From: an uncultured Lachnospiraceae bacterium | GTDB taxonomy: Bacteria > Bacillota > Clostridia > Lachnospirales > Lachnospiraceae | Reading direction: 5' to 3' | NCBI GenBank assembly: GCA_900316855.1 | Contig: ONEK01000018.1 | Location: 1-42,750, forward strand | DNA: 42,750 nt | Shown here: positions 31,958 to 40,288 of the stretch, in pieces | How the letters are laid out: the number at the start of each line of letters is the position of its first letter | Numbering within the stretch: position 1 is the first letter of the stretch | Position numbers and translations under genes: made by a program | The notes under the pieces: model-generated | What the model was told of the DNA's origin: nothing | Databases searched by the model: none | What the model saw: the letters and a program-made list of their open reading frames with translations, nothing else

Positions 31958-32995
31958 CCGTTCCATATACGCCGAGAACGCGGAGGGAACGGATGTCTGC
32001 TCCCGGATGCATTCCCGGGTGAGGAATTGCAGCCTGGCGTCCGGTATGGCCTCGCCCGTCACCGCAATTTCATACCCCGTCATGTGCCACTCCCTGTGCG
32101 TGAAGATATGCTTCGCAGGGGGGAGCCTTCGGACTGTTCCGGGCGTAAGGCCAGCGGCTGTCACGAGTTGCCTGGCTTCTTTCACCGAAAGCTTCCCTTC
32201 CGCGTTTGGAAATTCATACAGGCCTGCCAGCAGACCGTGCGGAGGCCGCCTGCGTACTGCGGTCAGGACGTTTCCCGCTGTGTCAGTCTTCCTCAGAAGA
32301 AAAACCGTCAGATCTGTGACCGGTCTGACCTTCGCGGGCTCAGGAACCGGATAAGCTGTTTCCCGCCCCTTCTGATGCGCCAGGCATTCCCCCGAAAGCG
32401 GGCACCTGTCACAGAGCGGATTCCCTGTCGGCAGGCAGACGGTCGCACCGAGATCCATCATCGCCTGATTAAAGTCGCCCGGCCGGTCTGGCGGGATCTC
32501 CGCGCGGTAAAATGCCTCTGCCTTCTGCCTCAGCCCCTTCGCATGGAGCGGTTCCGGGCTGCAGAACAGCCTTGCATATACGCGCAGAAGGTTCCCGTCG
32601 ACAGACGGCGTGCGCTGCCCGAATGCAATGGAAGCAATCGCAGACGCGGTGTAGCTTCCGATCCCGGGGAGCTTTTCCAGTTCCTCCTTCGTTCCCGGAA
32701 TCTGTCCATTGTAATGCTCCATCACCGCAATAGCCGCCTTCCGGAGATTCCGGACACGGGAATAATATCCCAGCCCTTCCCACAGCTTCAGACAGACATC
32801 CTCCGGACTGGCTGCCAGGTCGGCGACGGTCGGCAGCGTCTCCAGAAATCTCAGGTAATATTCCCGGACAGCCTCCACCCTGGTCTGCTGCAGCATAATC
32901 TCGGACAGCCAGACATGATAAGGTGTGGGGTCTGACCTCCAGGGAAGTGTCCTGTGATTATCGTCATACCATTGCAGTAATTTTTCAGCGTTCAC
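31952..32995 (-). CDS. mutY: A/G-specific adenine glycosylase MutY
   Basis: A 347-residue DNA repair enzyme that removes adenine opposite 8-oxoguanine. The HhH segment LPGIGSYTASAIASIAFGQRTPSVDGN holds the catalytic-type Asp. The 4Fe-4S cluster cysteines follow the spacing C-X6-C-X2-C-X5-C in CLPTGNPLCDRCPLSGEC. SEIMLQQTRVEAV is the N-terminal signature with the catalytic Glu. A NUDIX-like C-terminal domain (about 225-345) recognises the 8-oxoG strand. It starts with GTG and a weak ribosome site. Confidence 0.95.
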   Translation of the reverse strand: MNAEKLLQWYDDNHRTLPWRSDPTPYHVWLSEIMLQQTRVEAVREYYLRFLETLPTVADLAASPEDVCLKLWEGLGYYSRVRNLRKAAIAVMEHYNGQIPGTKEELEKLPGIGSYTASAIASIAFGQRTPSVDGNLLRVYARLFCSPEPLHAKGLRQKAEAFYRAEIPPDRPGDFNQAMMDLGATVCLPTGNPLCDRCPLSGECLAHQKGRETAYPVPEPAKVRPVTDLTVFLLRKTDTAGNVLTAVRRRPPHGLLAGLYEFPNAEGKLSVKEARQLVTAAGLTPGTVRRLPPAKHIFTHREWHMTGYEIAVTGEAIPDARLQFLTRECIREQTSVPSAFSAYMERL

Positions 32996-33080
32996 ACTTT
33001 ACACCGGATTTCTTTCGATTTATCATTCCGTAAGAATCAGATATCAGCTCTGCCTGCGGAAGACAGGCATCCCGGAAACC

Positions 33081-33578
33081 ATGAAAATTCAGACTGCAGT
33101 TATAGAAGATCTGCCGGAACTGCGCGACATATACAACTATGAGGTGGAGCACGGAGCTTCCACGCTTGACCTGACCGTCCGGACCATGGAGGACCGCCTC
33201 CTGTGGTTTAACGCACACAACCGGGAAAATCATCCCCTGCTTGATGCGGTGGATGAGGGTGATGGTCATATCATGGGATATGCCAGCCTCTCTCCCTACC
33301 GGAACAAGGAAGCCTATCGGACAACGGTTGAGGCGTCCATCTATGTTGCACCTGCTGACCGGCGCAAGGGCGTTGCATCGAAGCTGATGGAAGCTCTGAT
33401 TGAGACTGCCCGCAAAGACCCCGGCACACATCTCATCGTATCCGTCATCACCGGCGGCAACACTGCTTCCGAACACCTGCATGAAAAGTTCGGCTTCACA
33501 TTCGTCGGAACCATGCATGAGGTCGGAATGAAATTCGGCAGGTATCTCGATATCGACAACTACGAGCTGAAAGTTTGA
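33081..33578 (+). CDS. GNAT family N-acetyltransferase, phosphinothricin-acetyltransferase-like
   Basis: A 165-residue acetyltransferase. Acetyl-CoA binding motif A is YVAPADRRKGVASKLMEAL, with motif B in NTASEHLHEKFGF. The N-terminal IEDLPELRDIYNYEVEHG is typical of the Pat/Bar family, which acetylates small amines. The physiological substrate is unknown, and no drug-resistance role is implied. The 3' end forms one arm of a hairpin and of a 17-bp direct repeat. Confidence 0.88.
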   Translation: MKIQTAVIEDLPELRDIYNYEVEHGASTLDLTVRTMEDRLLWFNAHNRENHPLLDAVDEGDGHIMGYASLSPYRNKEAYRTTVEASIYVAPADRRKGVASKLMEALIETARKDPGTHLIVSVITGGNTASEHLHEKFGFTFVGTMHEVGMKFGRYLDIDNYELKV

Positions 33579-33723
33579 ATGATCCGCCGATGCGGATCAT
33601 TCGAAACTCAGTCGGTGCCTGCGGCACTCGACCTGTGATCATACACGGAAAACCGCCTTCGCGGATTTTCCGTGATGGATGCCTGCTGGTGCAGGCATAA
33701 TGAGGTAAGTTTGAATGATCCGC
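33571..33723. repeat. Repeat island with tandem-hairpin copy 2, flanked by 17-bp direct repeats
   Basis: AAGTTTGAATGATCCGC occurs at 33571-33587 and 33707-33723, identical over 17 bases and 136 apart. Between them lie four hairpins: GAATGATCCGC with 33592-33602 (11 bp), 33611-33619 with 33623-33632, CACGGAAAACCGC (33644-33656) with 33661-33674 (loop CTTC), and ATGCCTGC (33679-33686) with GCAGGCAT (33691-33698). The last two are the second copy of the element at 27823-27890. There is no gene on the plus strand behind it. Confidence 0.75.
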
Positions 33724-33735
33724 ACCGGCAGGCGT

Positions 33736-34830
33736 CTATTCATACCGGAAAGCGCTTTCCTTCTCCAGCTGGCGGATCTGTCCCGCTTCATATTCCCCTG
33801 CAAGTCTCTTCGTTTCAGCCAGGACGCTCCTGAAGGAGTCAGCGTCAAGCCGTCCGTAGCCGTCCGCCATCCAGCAGCAGATCCTGAAATTGATTTCAGG
33901 ACTGAAATGAACGGTATCCATGTAATAATCCAGGTTGGTCGTCACGTCTGTCTCATTCTGATAGTCATAAATCCTGACATTTTCATAGGGCAGGAGCGCC
34001 TCGATGACCTCCTCCTGCGCGTAAAGATATGCTTCCTCCTCCCCGATCCGCAGGGCATTATCCCACCACAGGATCGAATAGGGCGGAAGGAAGAAGAGGA
34101 ATTCCGTATCCGGATGGTTCCCGATTTCCTGCTGCAGAAGCCGGATATTTCCCTCCACATTTCCGCGATAAGTATCCGGTGGATTCATGGGCAGCACCTC
34201 TGCCTGCCTGCTGTAATGCTCCAGCGCTCCCTGCCTGGAAAAGTCTTTCCCCTCCGCCCAGCTATAAGACAGGTTCTCATTATAACCGGAGGCAGCCTGT
34301 GCCAGCTCGTAGGGAATTTTCTCCAGAAGAACGTCCTTGTTCAGCAGATATTTGAGATCGTTGAACGGATTGCGGTCATACAGATACATCGGGCAGCCGG
34401 ACGCCTCGAAGGTAGTTTCCGGTGCGCCGATCAGCGCCGCCGGATCGAGATTGAAAAAGACCTTCTTCACCTGTCTGCTTTCAAAAGCCTCGTCCAGCAT
34501 CCAGCACAGATCCGCAATGCCTCCGTAAGAACGCGCCGCCTTGATGGTGCGGACTCCGAAGGCGTCATCATACCAGGAATTGTCATTGTTCTCGATCATG
34601 GAGGAACCGGCCAGCACGGCGTCGTATTCAAAGTTCCGAAGCGTTCCGGGAATCTGGTACTCCTTCTCGGTCAGGACCGCTGGCATGCCAAACCACGGTC
34701 TGTGATAGTGGTAAAAAGGATCCATCACATAAGTGAATGCCATGCACAGAACGGCAAAGGCCAGCACCGTGAGGACAAAAGCCCGTAAAAAAGGCAGATA
34801 TGAACTTTTCGATTCTCTGCCAGCGTTCAA
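33736..34830 (-). CDS. Membrane-anchored SGNH-family protein, AlgX/DltD-like partner of MBOAT
   Basis: A 364-residue protein with one N-terminal membrane helix (about 10-35) and an extracellular domain. AVLAGSSMIENNDNSW has the serine block and MDTVHFSPEINFRI the Asp-His block of SGNH hydrolases, as in AlgJ/AlgX and DltD-type proteins. The TTG at 34830 is preferred: AAAGGTGCTGA lies before it and it avoids a 52-base overlap with the MBOAT gene that the ATG at 34893 would require. It follows the MBOAT gene directly, so the two probably complete O-acylation of a surface glycan. Last gene of the operon. Confidence 0.8.
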   Translation of the reverse strand: MNAGRESKSSYLPFLRAFVLTVLAFAVLCMAFTYVMDPFYHYHRPWFGMPAVLTEKEYQIPGTLRNFEYDAVLAGSSMIENNDNSWYDDAFGVRTIKAARSYGGIADLCWMLDEAFESRQVKKVFFNLDPAALIGAPETTFEASGCPMYLYDRNPFNDLKYLLNKDVLLEKIPYELAQAASGYNENLSYSWAEGKDFSRQGALEHYSRQAEVLPMNPPDTYRGNVEGNIRLLQQEIGNHPDTEFLFFLPPYSILWWDNALRIGEEEAYLYAQEEVIEALLPYENVRIYDYQNETDVTTNLDYYMDTVHFSPEINFRICCWMADGYGRLDADSFRSVLAETKRLAGEYEAGQIRQLEKESAFRYE

Positions 34831-34841
34831 ATCAGCACCTT

Positions 34842-36323
34842 TCAAAACCTGAAATACAGGAAGGTCGAGACCCCTGTCATTGAAATCAGGCAATAGAAAA
34901 ACAGTAATCCGGTGAATATTCCGTTCCGGCGGCTCAGGGACATCGTGTGTGCAAGTTTCGCGGCGTTTCTCCTGCTGACTGCCAGAATGGCACAGACCGT
35001 CAGCAGCACAAGAAGCTCAGACAGTGCTGCCGCGTCCTGCAGCGCAGGCGCCATCATGGAAATGATCTTGTTCACCAGGTAGAACTCATCCATCGAAAGC
35101 TTCCCTGCAACCGCGAAAATCCATCCCGGAAAGCGGGGCACGAAAAGCCGGCGGACCAGCGCCATAGACACAAAGACCGATGGCGCTCCGAAAAAGAGCA
35201 GCGTAAAGGCAAAAAGCGCAAAGACCAGAATCCGCAGGAAAAAGGTCCTGACCGGACCGCCATCATCCTTTATCCTGCCGCGAAGCAGCACATTATATCC
35301 GGCAACCAGGAGTCCGGACAGCACCCCCCACAGTAAATAGGTCCATCCAAAACCGTGCCACAATGCGGACAGGAGGAAGATTACCAGCACGTTCCGCTGT
35401 GTGCGCAGGGTGCCTCCGCGGTTTCCTCCCAGCGGAATATACACATACCGTGTGAAGAAACGGGTCAGTGTCCTGTGCCATCGTTTCCAGAAAGAGCTGA
35501 AATCTGTCGCACGGTAGGGGGAATCGAAGTTCGGGGGCAGTTCAATATTCAGCATTTCTGACACGCCGGATGCCATATCCATAAAGCCGGAAAAATCAAA
35601 GTACAGCTGAAAGGCATAGGCGGAAGCTGCAAGAATCACGGAAAGCGTATCCAGATAATAGGCACCGGAAAAACAGTAATCCGCAACGCCGGAGAGCGGA
35701 TCTGCGAGCAGCAGTTTCTTCGCCATTCCGAATGTCAGAAGGCAGATGCCCCGCAGGAAGTGTTCCGGCTTGAACTTCCTTCTGTCCGGGTCGGCGAACT
35801 GGTCCATGATCTCCGGATAAAATGTGATCGGCCCTTCCACCAGTTTCGGAAAATATGTGATATACGTCGCAAAATCCAGGAAGCCGACCGGTTCCTGCTT
35901 TCCGCAGCACAGGTCCACAACAAACGAAATTTCCGAAAATGTAAGGAAGGAAAGGCCTACCGGCATAACCAGTTCAATGCCCCAGAGTGCACTGACACCC
36001 GGCGCCGCGTATTTATACAGACACAGAAGTCCGAGGTCCAGTACAATTCCTGTAACCATGAGTCCGCGCAGCAATGTCCGGATCTCTGCCGCCTTTCTGC
36101 GGCGGAAACAGGCCCGCACGGCGGCGTTGATGCCGTAATTCACCGCAAGACCAAGCAGCAGGATGCCGGCAAACTTCAGGGAAAACGTTCCGTAAAACCA
36201 CAGCGACATACCGATCAGGAAAACCTGAGCCGCGCGGGGTTTGTGTATATGGTTCAGACCAAACCAGCCAGCGAGCAGAACCGGCAGGAAGACCAGAAGA
36301 AAAAGAAAGGAATTAAAAATCAT
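34842..36323 (-). CDS. MBOAT family O-acyltransferase, AlgI-like
   Basis: A 493-residue membrane protein with about eleven hydrophobic segments. The classical AlgI block FWKRWHRTLTRFFTRYVYIPLGGNRGG (about 278-304) and the catalytic-type His323 in SALWHGFGW are intact. AlgI-type enzymes move acetyl groups across the membrane to an exopolysaccharide or cell-wall glycan. It is six bases behind the small Cys-rich gene and just before the SGNH gene. Compared with the other MBOAT of the window (DltB-like) this one has the AlgI pattern, so the two systems probably use different donors. Confidence 0.92.
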   Translation of the reverse strand: MIFNSFLFLLVFLPVLLAGWFGLNHIHKPRAAQVFLIGMSLWFYGTFSLKFAGILLLGLAVNYGINAAVRACFRRRKAAEIRTLLRGLMVTGIVLDLGLLCLYKYAAPGVSALWGIELVMPVGLSFLTFSEISFVVDLCCGKQEPVGFLDFATYITYFPKLVEGPITFYPEIMDQFADPDRRKFKPEHFLRGICLLTFGMAKKLLLADPLSGVADYCFSGAYYLDTLSVILAASAYAFQLYFDFSGFMDMASGVSEMLNIELPPNFDSPYRATDFSSFWKRWHRTLTRFFTRYVYIPLGGNRGGTLRTQRNVLVIFLLSALWHGFGWTYLLWGVLSGLLVAGYNVLLRGRIKDDGGPVRTFFLRILVFALFAFTLLFFGAPSVFVSMALVRRLFVPRFPGWIFAVAGKLSMDEFYLVNKIISMMAPALQDAAALSELLVLLTVCAILAVSRRNAAKLAHTMSLSRRNGIFTGLLFFYCLISMTGVSTFLYFRF

Positions 36324-36329
36324 GATGAT

Positions 36330-36512
36330 TCAAAAAGCCTGATGGCGCACTACCTCATACTCGTTATCTGACTCCCAGAACGGGCACTGGCTGCGCCGTC
36401 CGTCTTCCTGCATCAGCCTTGCAACATCATCCTCATCCAGATCCGCAGTGCAGTAATATTCCTGTTCGTCCTCATCCCAGACGAAATTATTGCAGTTATC
36501 ACAGTCCATCAT
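36330..36512 (-). CDS. Small Cys-rich acidic protein (DUF6472-like)
   Basis: A 60-residue protein. MMDCDNCNNFVWDEDEQEYY begins it; a later single Cys and a CPFW motif give four cysteines that could bind one zinc. I recognise the shape as a small DUF6472-like protein of unknown role. The start at 36512 has GGGGAGAG before it, and its first 14 bases overlap the end of the MATE gene, so translation is coupled. It is six bases before the MBOAT gene. Confidence 0.75.
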   Translation of the reverse strand: MMDCDNCNNFVWDEDEQEYYCTADLDEDDVARLMQEDGRRSQCPFWESDNEYEVVRHQAF

Positions 36513-37848
36513 GACTCTCCCCGGCCGACAGCTTTCTGCGGAAACGGAAAACCGCCGGAATTTCATATGCCATCATTGCTGCCCAGCCGACGAGATAGGA
36601 CCAGGGAATTGCCAGAAAACCCATGTGAAACAGGAAAACCATCGGCGCGGCACTGGCAACGCGTGCCCCCATATTGAGCATACTGGAGATGAGAGTGATC
36701 CTTAAGTCGCCCATCCCCCTGAAATACCCCTGTACCCCGTTGGTGATGCCCGGAAGCACATACATGAAGGCAATCAGCTTCATATACTGTTCACCGAGTT
36801 CTATTACCTGCGGATCCTCTGTGAACAGATGCATCAGGGGATTTGCAAGGACATAGAACATGACCCCGGACGCGAACCCGTAAATCAGCTCCATGATCAT
36901 ACCATAACGGAACGAGCGGTTCACACGGTCCATCCTGCCGCCCCCGCGGTTCTGTGCCATGACAGATGTCATGGCGTGTGCGATATTCTGTTCGACCACC
37001 ATGGCGTAATCATCCGCACGGTTGACGGCATTAAAGGCGGCTGTCGCGGACACGCCCAGAGTGTTGACCATGGTCTGGATCCCCAGCTTGCCCATCTGCA
37101 CGGTTGCCTGCTGCATTGCACTGACAAAGCCATAGGAAATCGTCGTTTTCAGCAGGTCGAAATCAAATGTAAACCAGCGCCGTCCCAGGTTCAGAATCGG
37201 GATTTTGCGCACGATATAAATCCAGCACAGGATCCCCGAAAGACCCTCCGATACAACGGTAGCAATGGCAGCCCCCGTGATTCCGAGCGGACAGACAACG
37301 ACAAAAAACAGGTCGCCGGCTACATTCAGCGAAGCCGACAGCGCAAGAAAATAGAGAGGTGACCGGGAATCTCCCATCGCGCGGAGTGTTCCCGCAAGGT
37401 AATTGTAAATGAAATTAAATGCCAGTCCCAGTGCAATGACACGAAGATAGCGGACCGCCTCGTCAAGGATTGCCGGATCCACCTGCATGAGCACCAGCAG
37501 CTGCCGGGAAGTCAGGATGGACACAGCGGATAATGCCAGTGAGAATACCAGTCCGGCAACGAGGCCTGTGGAAACCTGTCTCTTCAGCCTCTCGTAATCC
37601 CTGGCCCCATACATGGTGCCGGTCAGAATTCCGGCACCGAGACTGATGCCCTGCAGAAAAAGAATCACCAGCGTCATCAGGGGATTGCTGGTGCCGACCG
37701 CTGCAAGGGCTCCGCTCCCTACAAACCTTCCGACGATAATGGAATCGATTGCGTTATAGGTGAGCTGCAGAAGGTTTCCGAGGATCAGAGGAATGGTGAA
37801 TTTGATCAGGATGGGCAGCAGCCTGCCCGTTGTCATATCATGAGTCAT
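36499..37848 (-). CDS. MATE family efflux transporter
   Basis: A 449-residue transporter with twelve membrane segments in two similar halves. TGRLLPILIKFTIPLILGNLLQLTYNAIDSIIVGRFVGSGALAAVGTSNP at the start is the standard MATE (NorM/DinF-related) N-terminus. These are Na+- or H+-driven multidrug or metabolite exporters, and substrates cannot be predicted. It is 24 bases behind the response-regulator gene and ahead of the small Cys-rich gene, so it is probably under its operon's two-component system. The ribosome site is weak. Confidence 0.92.
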   Translation of the reverse strand: MTHDMTTGRLLPILIKFTIPLILGNLLQLTYNAIDSIIVGRFVGSGALAAVGTSNPLMTLVILFLQGISLGAGILTGTMYGARDYERLKRQVSTGLVAGLVFSLALSAVSILTSRQLLVLMQVDPAILDEAVRYLRVIALGLAFNFIYNYLAGTLRAMGDSRSPLYFLALSASLNVAGDLFFVVVCPLGITGAAIATVVSEGLSGILCWIYIVRKIPILNLGRRWFTFDFDLLKTTISYGFVSAMQQATVQMGKLGIQTMVNTLGVSATAAFNAVNRADDYAMVVEQNIAHAMTSVMAQNRGGGRMDRVNRSFRYGMIMELIYGFASGVMFYVLANPLMHLFTEDPQVIELGEQYMKLIAFMYVLPGITNGVQGYFRGMGDLRITLISSMLNMGARVASAAPMVFLFHMGFLAIPWSYLVGWAAMMAYEIPAVFRFRRKLSAGESHDGL

Positions 37849-37872
37849 ATATTGATAATGATAATTCCGACA

Positions 37873-38562
37873 TCATACCTTGAAGCGGTAGCCCACACCC
37901 CAGATTGTCTCAATATACTGCGGTTTGGAGGTATCGTACTCGATCTTTTCACGGATCTTCTTGATATGAACCGTCACCGTCGCGATATCTCCCACGGAAT
38001 CCATATTCCATACATGGCGGAACAGCTCCTCCTTGGAAAATACATGATTCGGATTCTCCGCAAGGAAGGTCAAAAGGTCAAACTCCTTGGTCGTAAATGT
38101 TTTCTCTTCGCCGTCGACCCAGACACGTCGCGCAGTTTTATCAATCCGAAGCCCGCGGATTTCGATCACGTCATTGTCCCTGGTTCCTGCGCCGACCAGA
38201 CGCTGATATCTGGCAAGGTGTGCCTTGACCCGCGCAACGAGCTCGCTGGGCGAAAACGGCTTTGTCATATAGTCGTCTGCCCCCAGTCCGAGGCCGCGGA
38301 TCTTATCAATATCGTCTTTCTTGGCAGAGACCATCAGAATCGGAATGTTTTTCTGTTCCCGGATCTTCCTGCACACTTCAAAGCCGTCCATACCCGGCAG
38401 CATCAGGTCCAGCACAACAAGGTCAAAGCTTCCTTCCAGTGCCGCCTTCAGTCCGGTATCACCCCTGTTTTCAATCCAGACCTCAAAGTCCGAAAGCTCA
38501 AGATAGTCCTTTTCGAGATCCGCAATGGAATCCTCGTCCTCTATAATCAGTATCCTGCTCAT
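37873..38562 (-). CDS. Response regulator, OmpR/PhoB family
   Basis: A 229-residue DNA-binding response regulator. The receiver domain has the phospho-acceptor Asp52 in LVVLDLMLPGMDG, with acidic EDE at 8-10 and the conserved Lys in MTKPFSP. The C-terminal winged helix (about 130-228) includes the recognition pattern KIEYDTSKPQYIETIWGVGYRFKV. AAGGAG precedes the ATG. It is encoded 15 bases downstream of its histidine kinase, the reverse of the usual regulator-first order. Confidence 0.94.
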   Translation of the reverse strand: MSRILIIEDEDSIADLEKDYLELSDFEVWIENRGDTGLKAALEGSFDLVVLDLMLPGMDGFEVCRKIREQKNIPILMVSAKKDDIDKIRGLGLGADDYMTKPFSPSELVARVKAHLARYQRLVGAGTRDNDVIEIRGLRIDKTARRVWVDGEEKTFTTKEFDLLTFLAENPNHVFSKEELFRHVWNMDSVGDIATVTVHIKKIREKIEYDTSKPQYIETIWGVGYRFKV

Positions 38563-38577
38563 CTGAACTCCTTCCTG

Positions 38578-39681
38578 TCAGCCCTGTGCAACCTCTTCCG
38601 GCGCCGGCTTCTCACGGTATTTGCGCATCACCAGGTGCATGCAGGTCCCCACACCTTCCCGGCTGGTAGCCCAGATATACCCGCCGTGATCCTCCACAAT
38701 CTTTTTCACAATGGACAGTCCGATTCCGCTTCCGCCCTGAGCGGAGTTCCGGGAGGAATCCGTCCGGTAAAAGCGGTCAAAAATATTCGGCAGATCTCTC
38801 TTGGCAATTCCCTTGCCATTGTCCTCAATTTCAATCCTGATGGAATCCTGCTCGTCCAGAATCCGGATATCAATTTTCTGATGGGCTTTATCCATATATT
38901 TTACACTGTTTGAGATGATATTGTTGATCACGCGTTTCATCTGCTCCGGGTCAGCGATGATGAGCGTATCCTGCGGGACGAGATTGGTGTAATTGAGCTC
39001 AACCCCCTTCGACTCCATGTCCATGCCGATTTCCTCTACGCAGTCCCCGAAATAATCGGCGACATTGATCCTGTGAAAATCATAGGGAATCTTGTTGGAG
39101 TCAATTCTGGAATACAGGGTCAGTTCATTGATCAGGTTCACCATATCGTTCACTTTGTTCAGAACCGTGTGAAGATATTTATCCTGCTTTTCCGGCGTAT
39201 TGGCGACGCCGTCAATCAGCCCCTCTACATAGCCTTTGATCGAGGTAATCGGTGTCTTGAGATCGTGGGAAATATTGGAAATGAGTTCCCTGGACTGCCG
39301 CTCATCCTCCAGCTTTTCATCCGCGGACTCCTTGAGCCGAAGCCGCATGTCCTCATAATTCTGGTATAGCTGTCCGATTTCTCCCTTCTCACTGGTGGAC
39401 AGCATATATTCGAGATTCCCGTCCCGGATATTGTTCATGGCAATATTTAACTGGTTGATGGGTTCCATGATGCTGCTCTTGAGCCAGCTGGTGAGGAGGA
39501 TGGCCGTCAGTATGAGGATGAGTGCAGTGGAAACCAGAATTGTCCAGACCAGGTTTCTCGGCATCATGTTAACCTCGTGCTCCATGAGCCGGGAGAGCGC
39601 CAGCAGAACAGCCGAAAACAGAAAACCGGGAATGACAATGACGATGGAAAATGCGATGATGAGCTTCTTTTTGAATGACAC
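38578..39681 (-). CDS. Membrane sensor histidine kinase
   Basis: A 367-residue kinase with two membrane helices (7-31 and 44-66) separated by only about 12 extracellular residues, so it senses a membrane-linked or intramembrane signal. A HAMP domain (about 67-118), HisKA with His139 in LISNISHDLKTPITSIKGYVEG, and a HATPase domain with N- and G-boxes (RVINNIISNSVKYMDK, GGSGIGLSIVKKIVEDHGG) follow. It starts with GTG at 39681, preceded by GGGGG. First gene of the six-gene operon. Confidence 0.93.
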   Translation of the reverse strand: MSFKKKLIIAFSIVIVIPGFLFSAVLLALSRLMEHEVNMMPRNLVWTILVSTALILILTAILLTSWLKSSIMEPINQLNIAMNNIRDGNLEYMLSTSEKGEIGQLYQNYEDMRLRLKESADEKLEDERQSRELISNISHDLKTPITSIKGYVEGLIDGVANTPEKQDKYLHTVLNKVNDMVNLINELTLYSRIDSNKIPYDFHRINVADYFGDCVEEIGMDMESKGVELNYTNLVPQDTLIIADPEQMKRVINNIISNSVKYMDKAHQKIDIRILDEQDSIRIEIEDNGKGIAKRDLPNIFDRFYRTDSSRNSAQGGSGIGLSIVKKIVEDHGGYIWATSREGVGTCMHLVMRKYREKPAPEEVAQG

Positions 39682-39708
39682 GGGATTTCCCCCCTTTTTT
39701 CTCGTTAC

Positions 39709-39714
39709 ATTATA
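39709..39714 (-). promoter_or_regulatory. -10 box of the kinase operon
   Basis: A consensus TATAAT on the minus strand lies 27 bases before the GTG start at 39681. No good -35 hexamer at 17 bases was found. The leader is short, and an activator may be needed. Confidence 0.5.
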
Positions 39715-39791
39715 GAGGATTCCCGCTCCCCGGGAAGAAAAATTTAAGATTCCGGGGAAGAGCGTGGTTTCTTCTGTACAGTTGATTATAA

Positions 39792-39821
39792 TTGACTAAC
39801 TGACAGGTGATATTGCATATT
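39792..39821 (+). promoter_or_regulatory. Candidate promoter of the Fur-family regulator gene
   Basis: TTGACT (39792-39797) and CATATT (39816-39821) are spaced 18 bases apart. The palindrome at 39828-39840 overlaps the predicted start of transcription. Confidence 0.5.
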
Positions 39822-39827
39822 CATATC

Positions 39828-39840
39828 AGTAATCATTACT
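39828..39840. promoter_or_regulatory. Palindromic operator, probable site of the Fur/PerR-type regulator
   Basis: AGTAAT and ATTACT around one C form a perfect 6-1-6 inverted repeat, the geometry of Fur/PerR boxes. It lies 20 bases before the regulator's own start codon, so autoregulation is expected. Confidence 0.6.
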
Positions 39841-39859
39841 ATTTTCTGAAAGAGGTTGT

Positions 39860-40270
39860 ATGCCGCTGAAACATAGTAAACAGCGTCAGGCGATCTGGGA
39901 TTTCATTAAAGACCGGACGGATCATCCGACTGCTGATTTTGTTTACAATCATGTTCGCAGGGAAATACCCGGTCTGAGTCTTGGCACCGTCTACCGCAAT
40001 CTGATGCTTCTGAAGGATCTTGGAATGCTGCGCGCGGTAGAGGTCGGTGACGGGGCAGTACACTTCGATCCTAACACCTGTGATCATGATCATTTCATCT
40101 GCCGTTCCTGCGGCAGGGTACTGGACCTGGATGGAAATGATACAGGTTCCCGGATGCCGCATACAGCCCACAGTTTTCAGGGAAGAATCGATGGCTGCTC
40201 GGTTTATTTTTACGGTTTGTGCAGCAGCTGCCTCAAAAAAGCAGATGCTGAAATCAGACAGAAATCTTAA
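39860..40270 (+). CDS. Fur-family transcriptional regulator, PerR-like
   Basis: A 136-residue Fur-superfamily repressor. The winged helix has HPTADFVYNHVRREIPGLSLGTVYRNLMLL. The metal-binding part has HFDPNTCDHDHFICRSCGRVLDL and the C-terminal YGLCSSCLKK, giving the CxxC pairs of the structural zinc site. Together with the rubrerythrin gene 18 bases downstream it fits a PerR-like peroxide sensor rather than an iron-uptake regulator. GAAAGAGG precedes the ATG. Confidence 0.88.
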   Translation: MPLKHSKQRQAIWDFIKDRTDHPTADFVYNHVRREIPGLSLGTVYRNLMLLKDLGMLRAVEVGDGAVHFDPNTCDHDHFICRSCGRVLDLDGNDTGSRMPHTAHSFQGRIDGCSVYFYGLCSSCLKKADAEIRQKS

Positions 40271-40288
40271 CAATGAAAGGAGTTCCAA

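Noticed and set aside
33715..34788. Plus-strand frame after the tandem-hairpin copy 2, with a TTG or ATG near 33710-33715
   Set aside because: It overlaps the SGNH gene in antisense. No domain pattern. The GAGG before it is likely part of the repeat.
37840..38913. Plus-strand frame opposite the two-component genes
   Set aside because: Kinase and response-regulator motifs are all on the minus strand.
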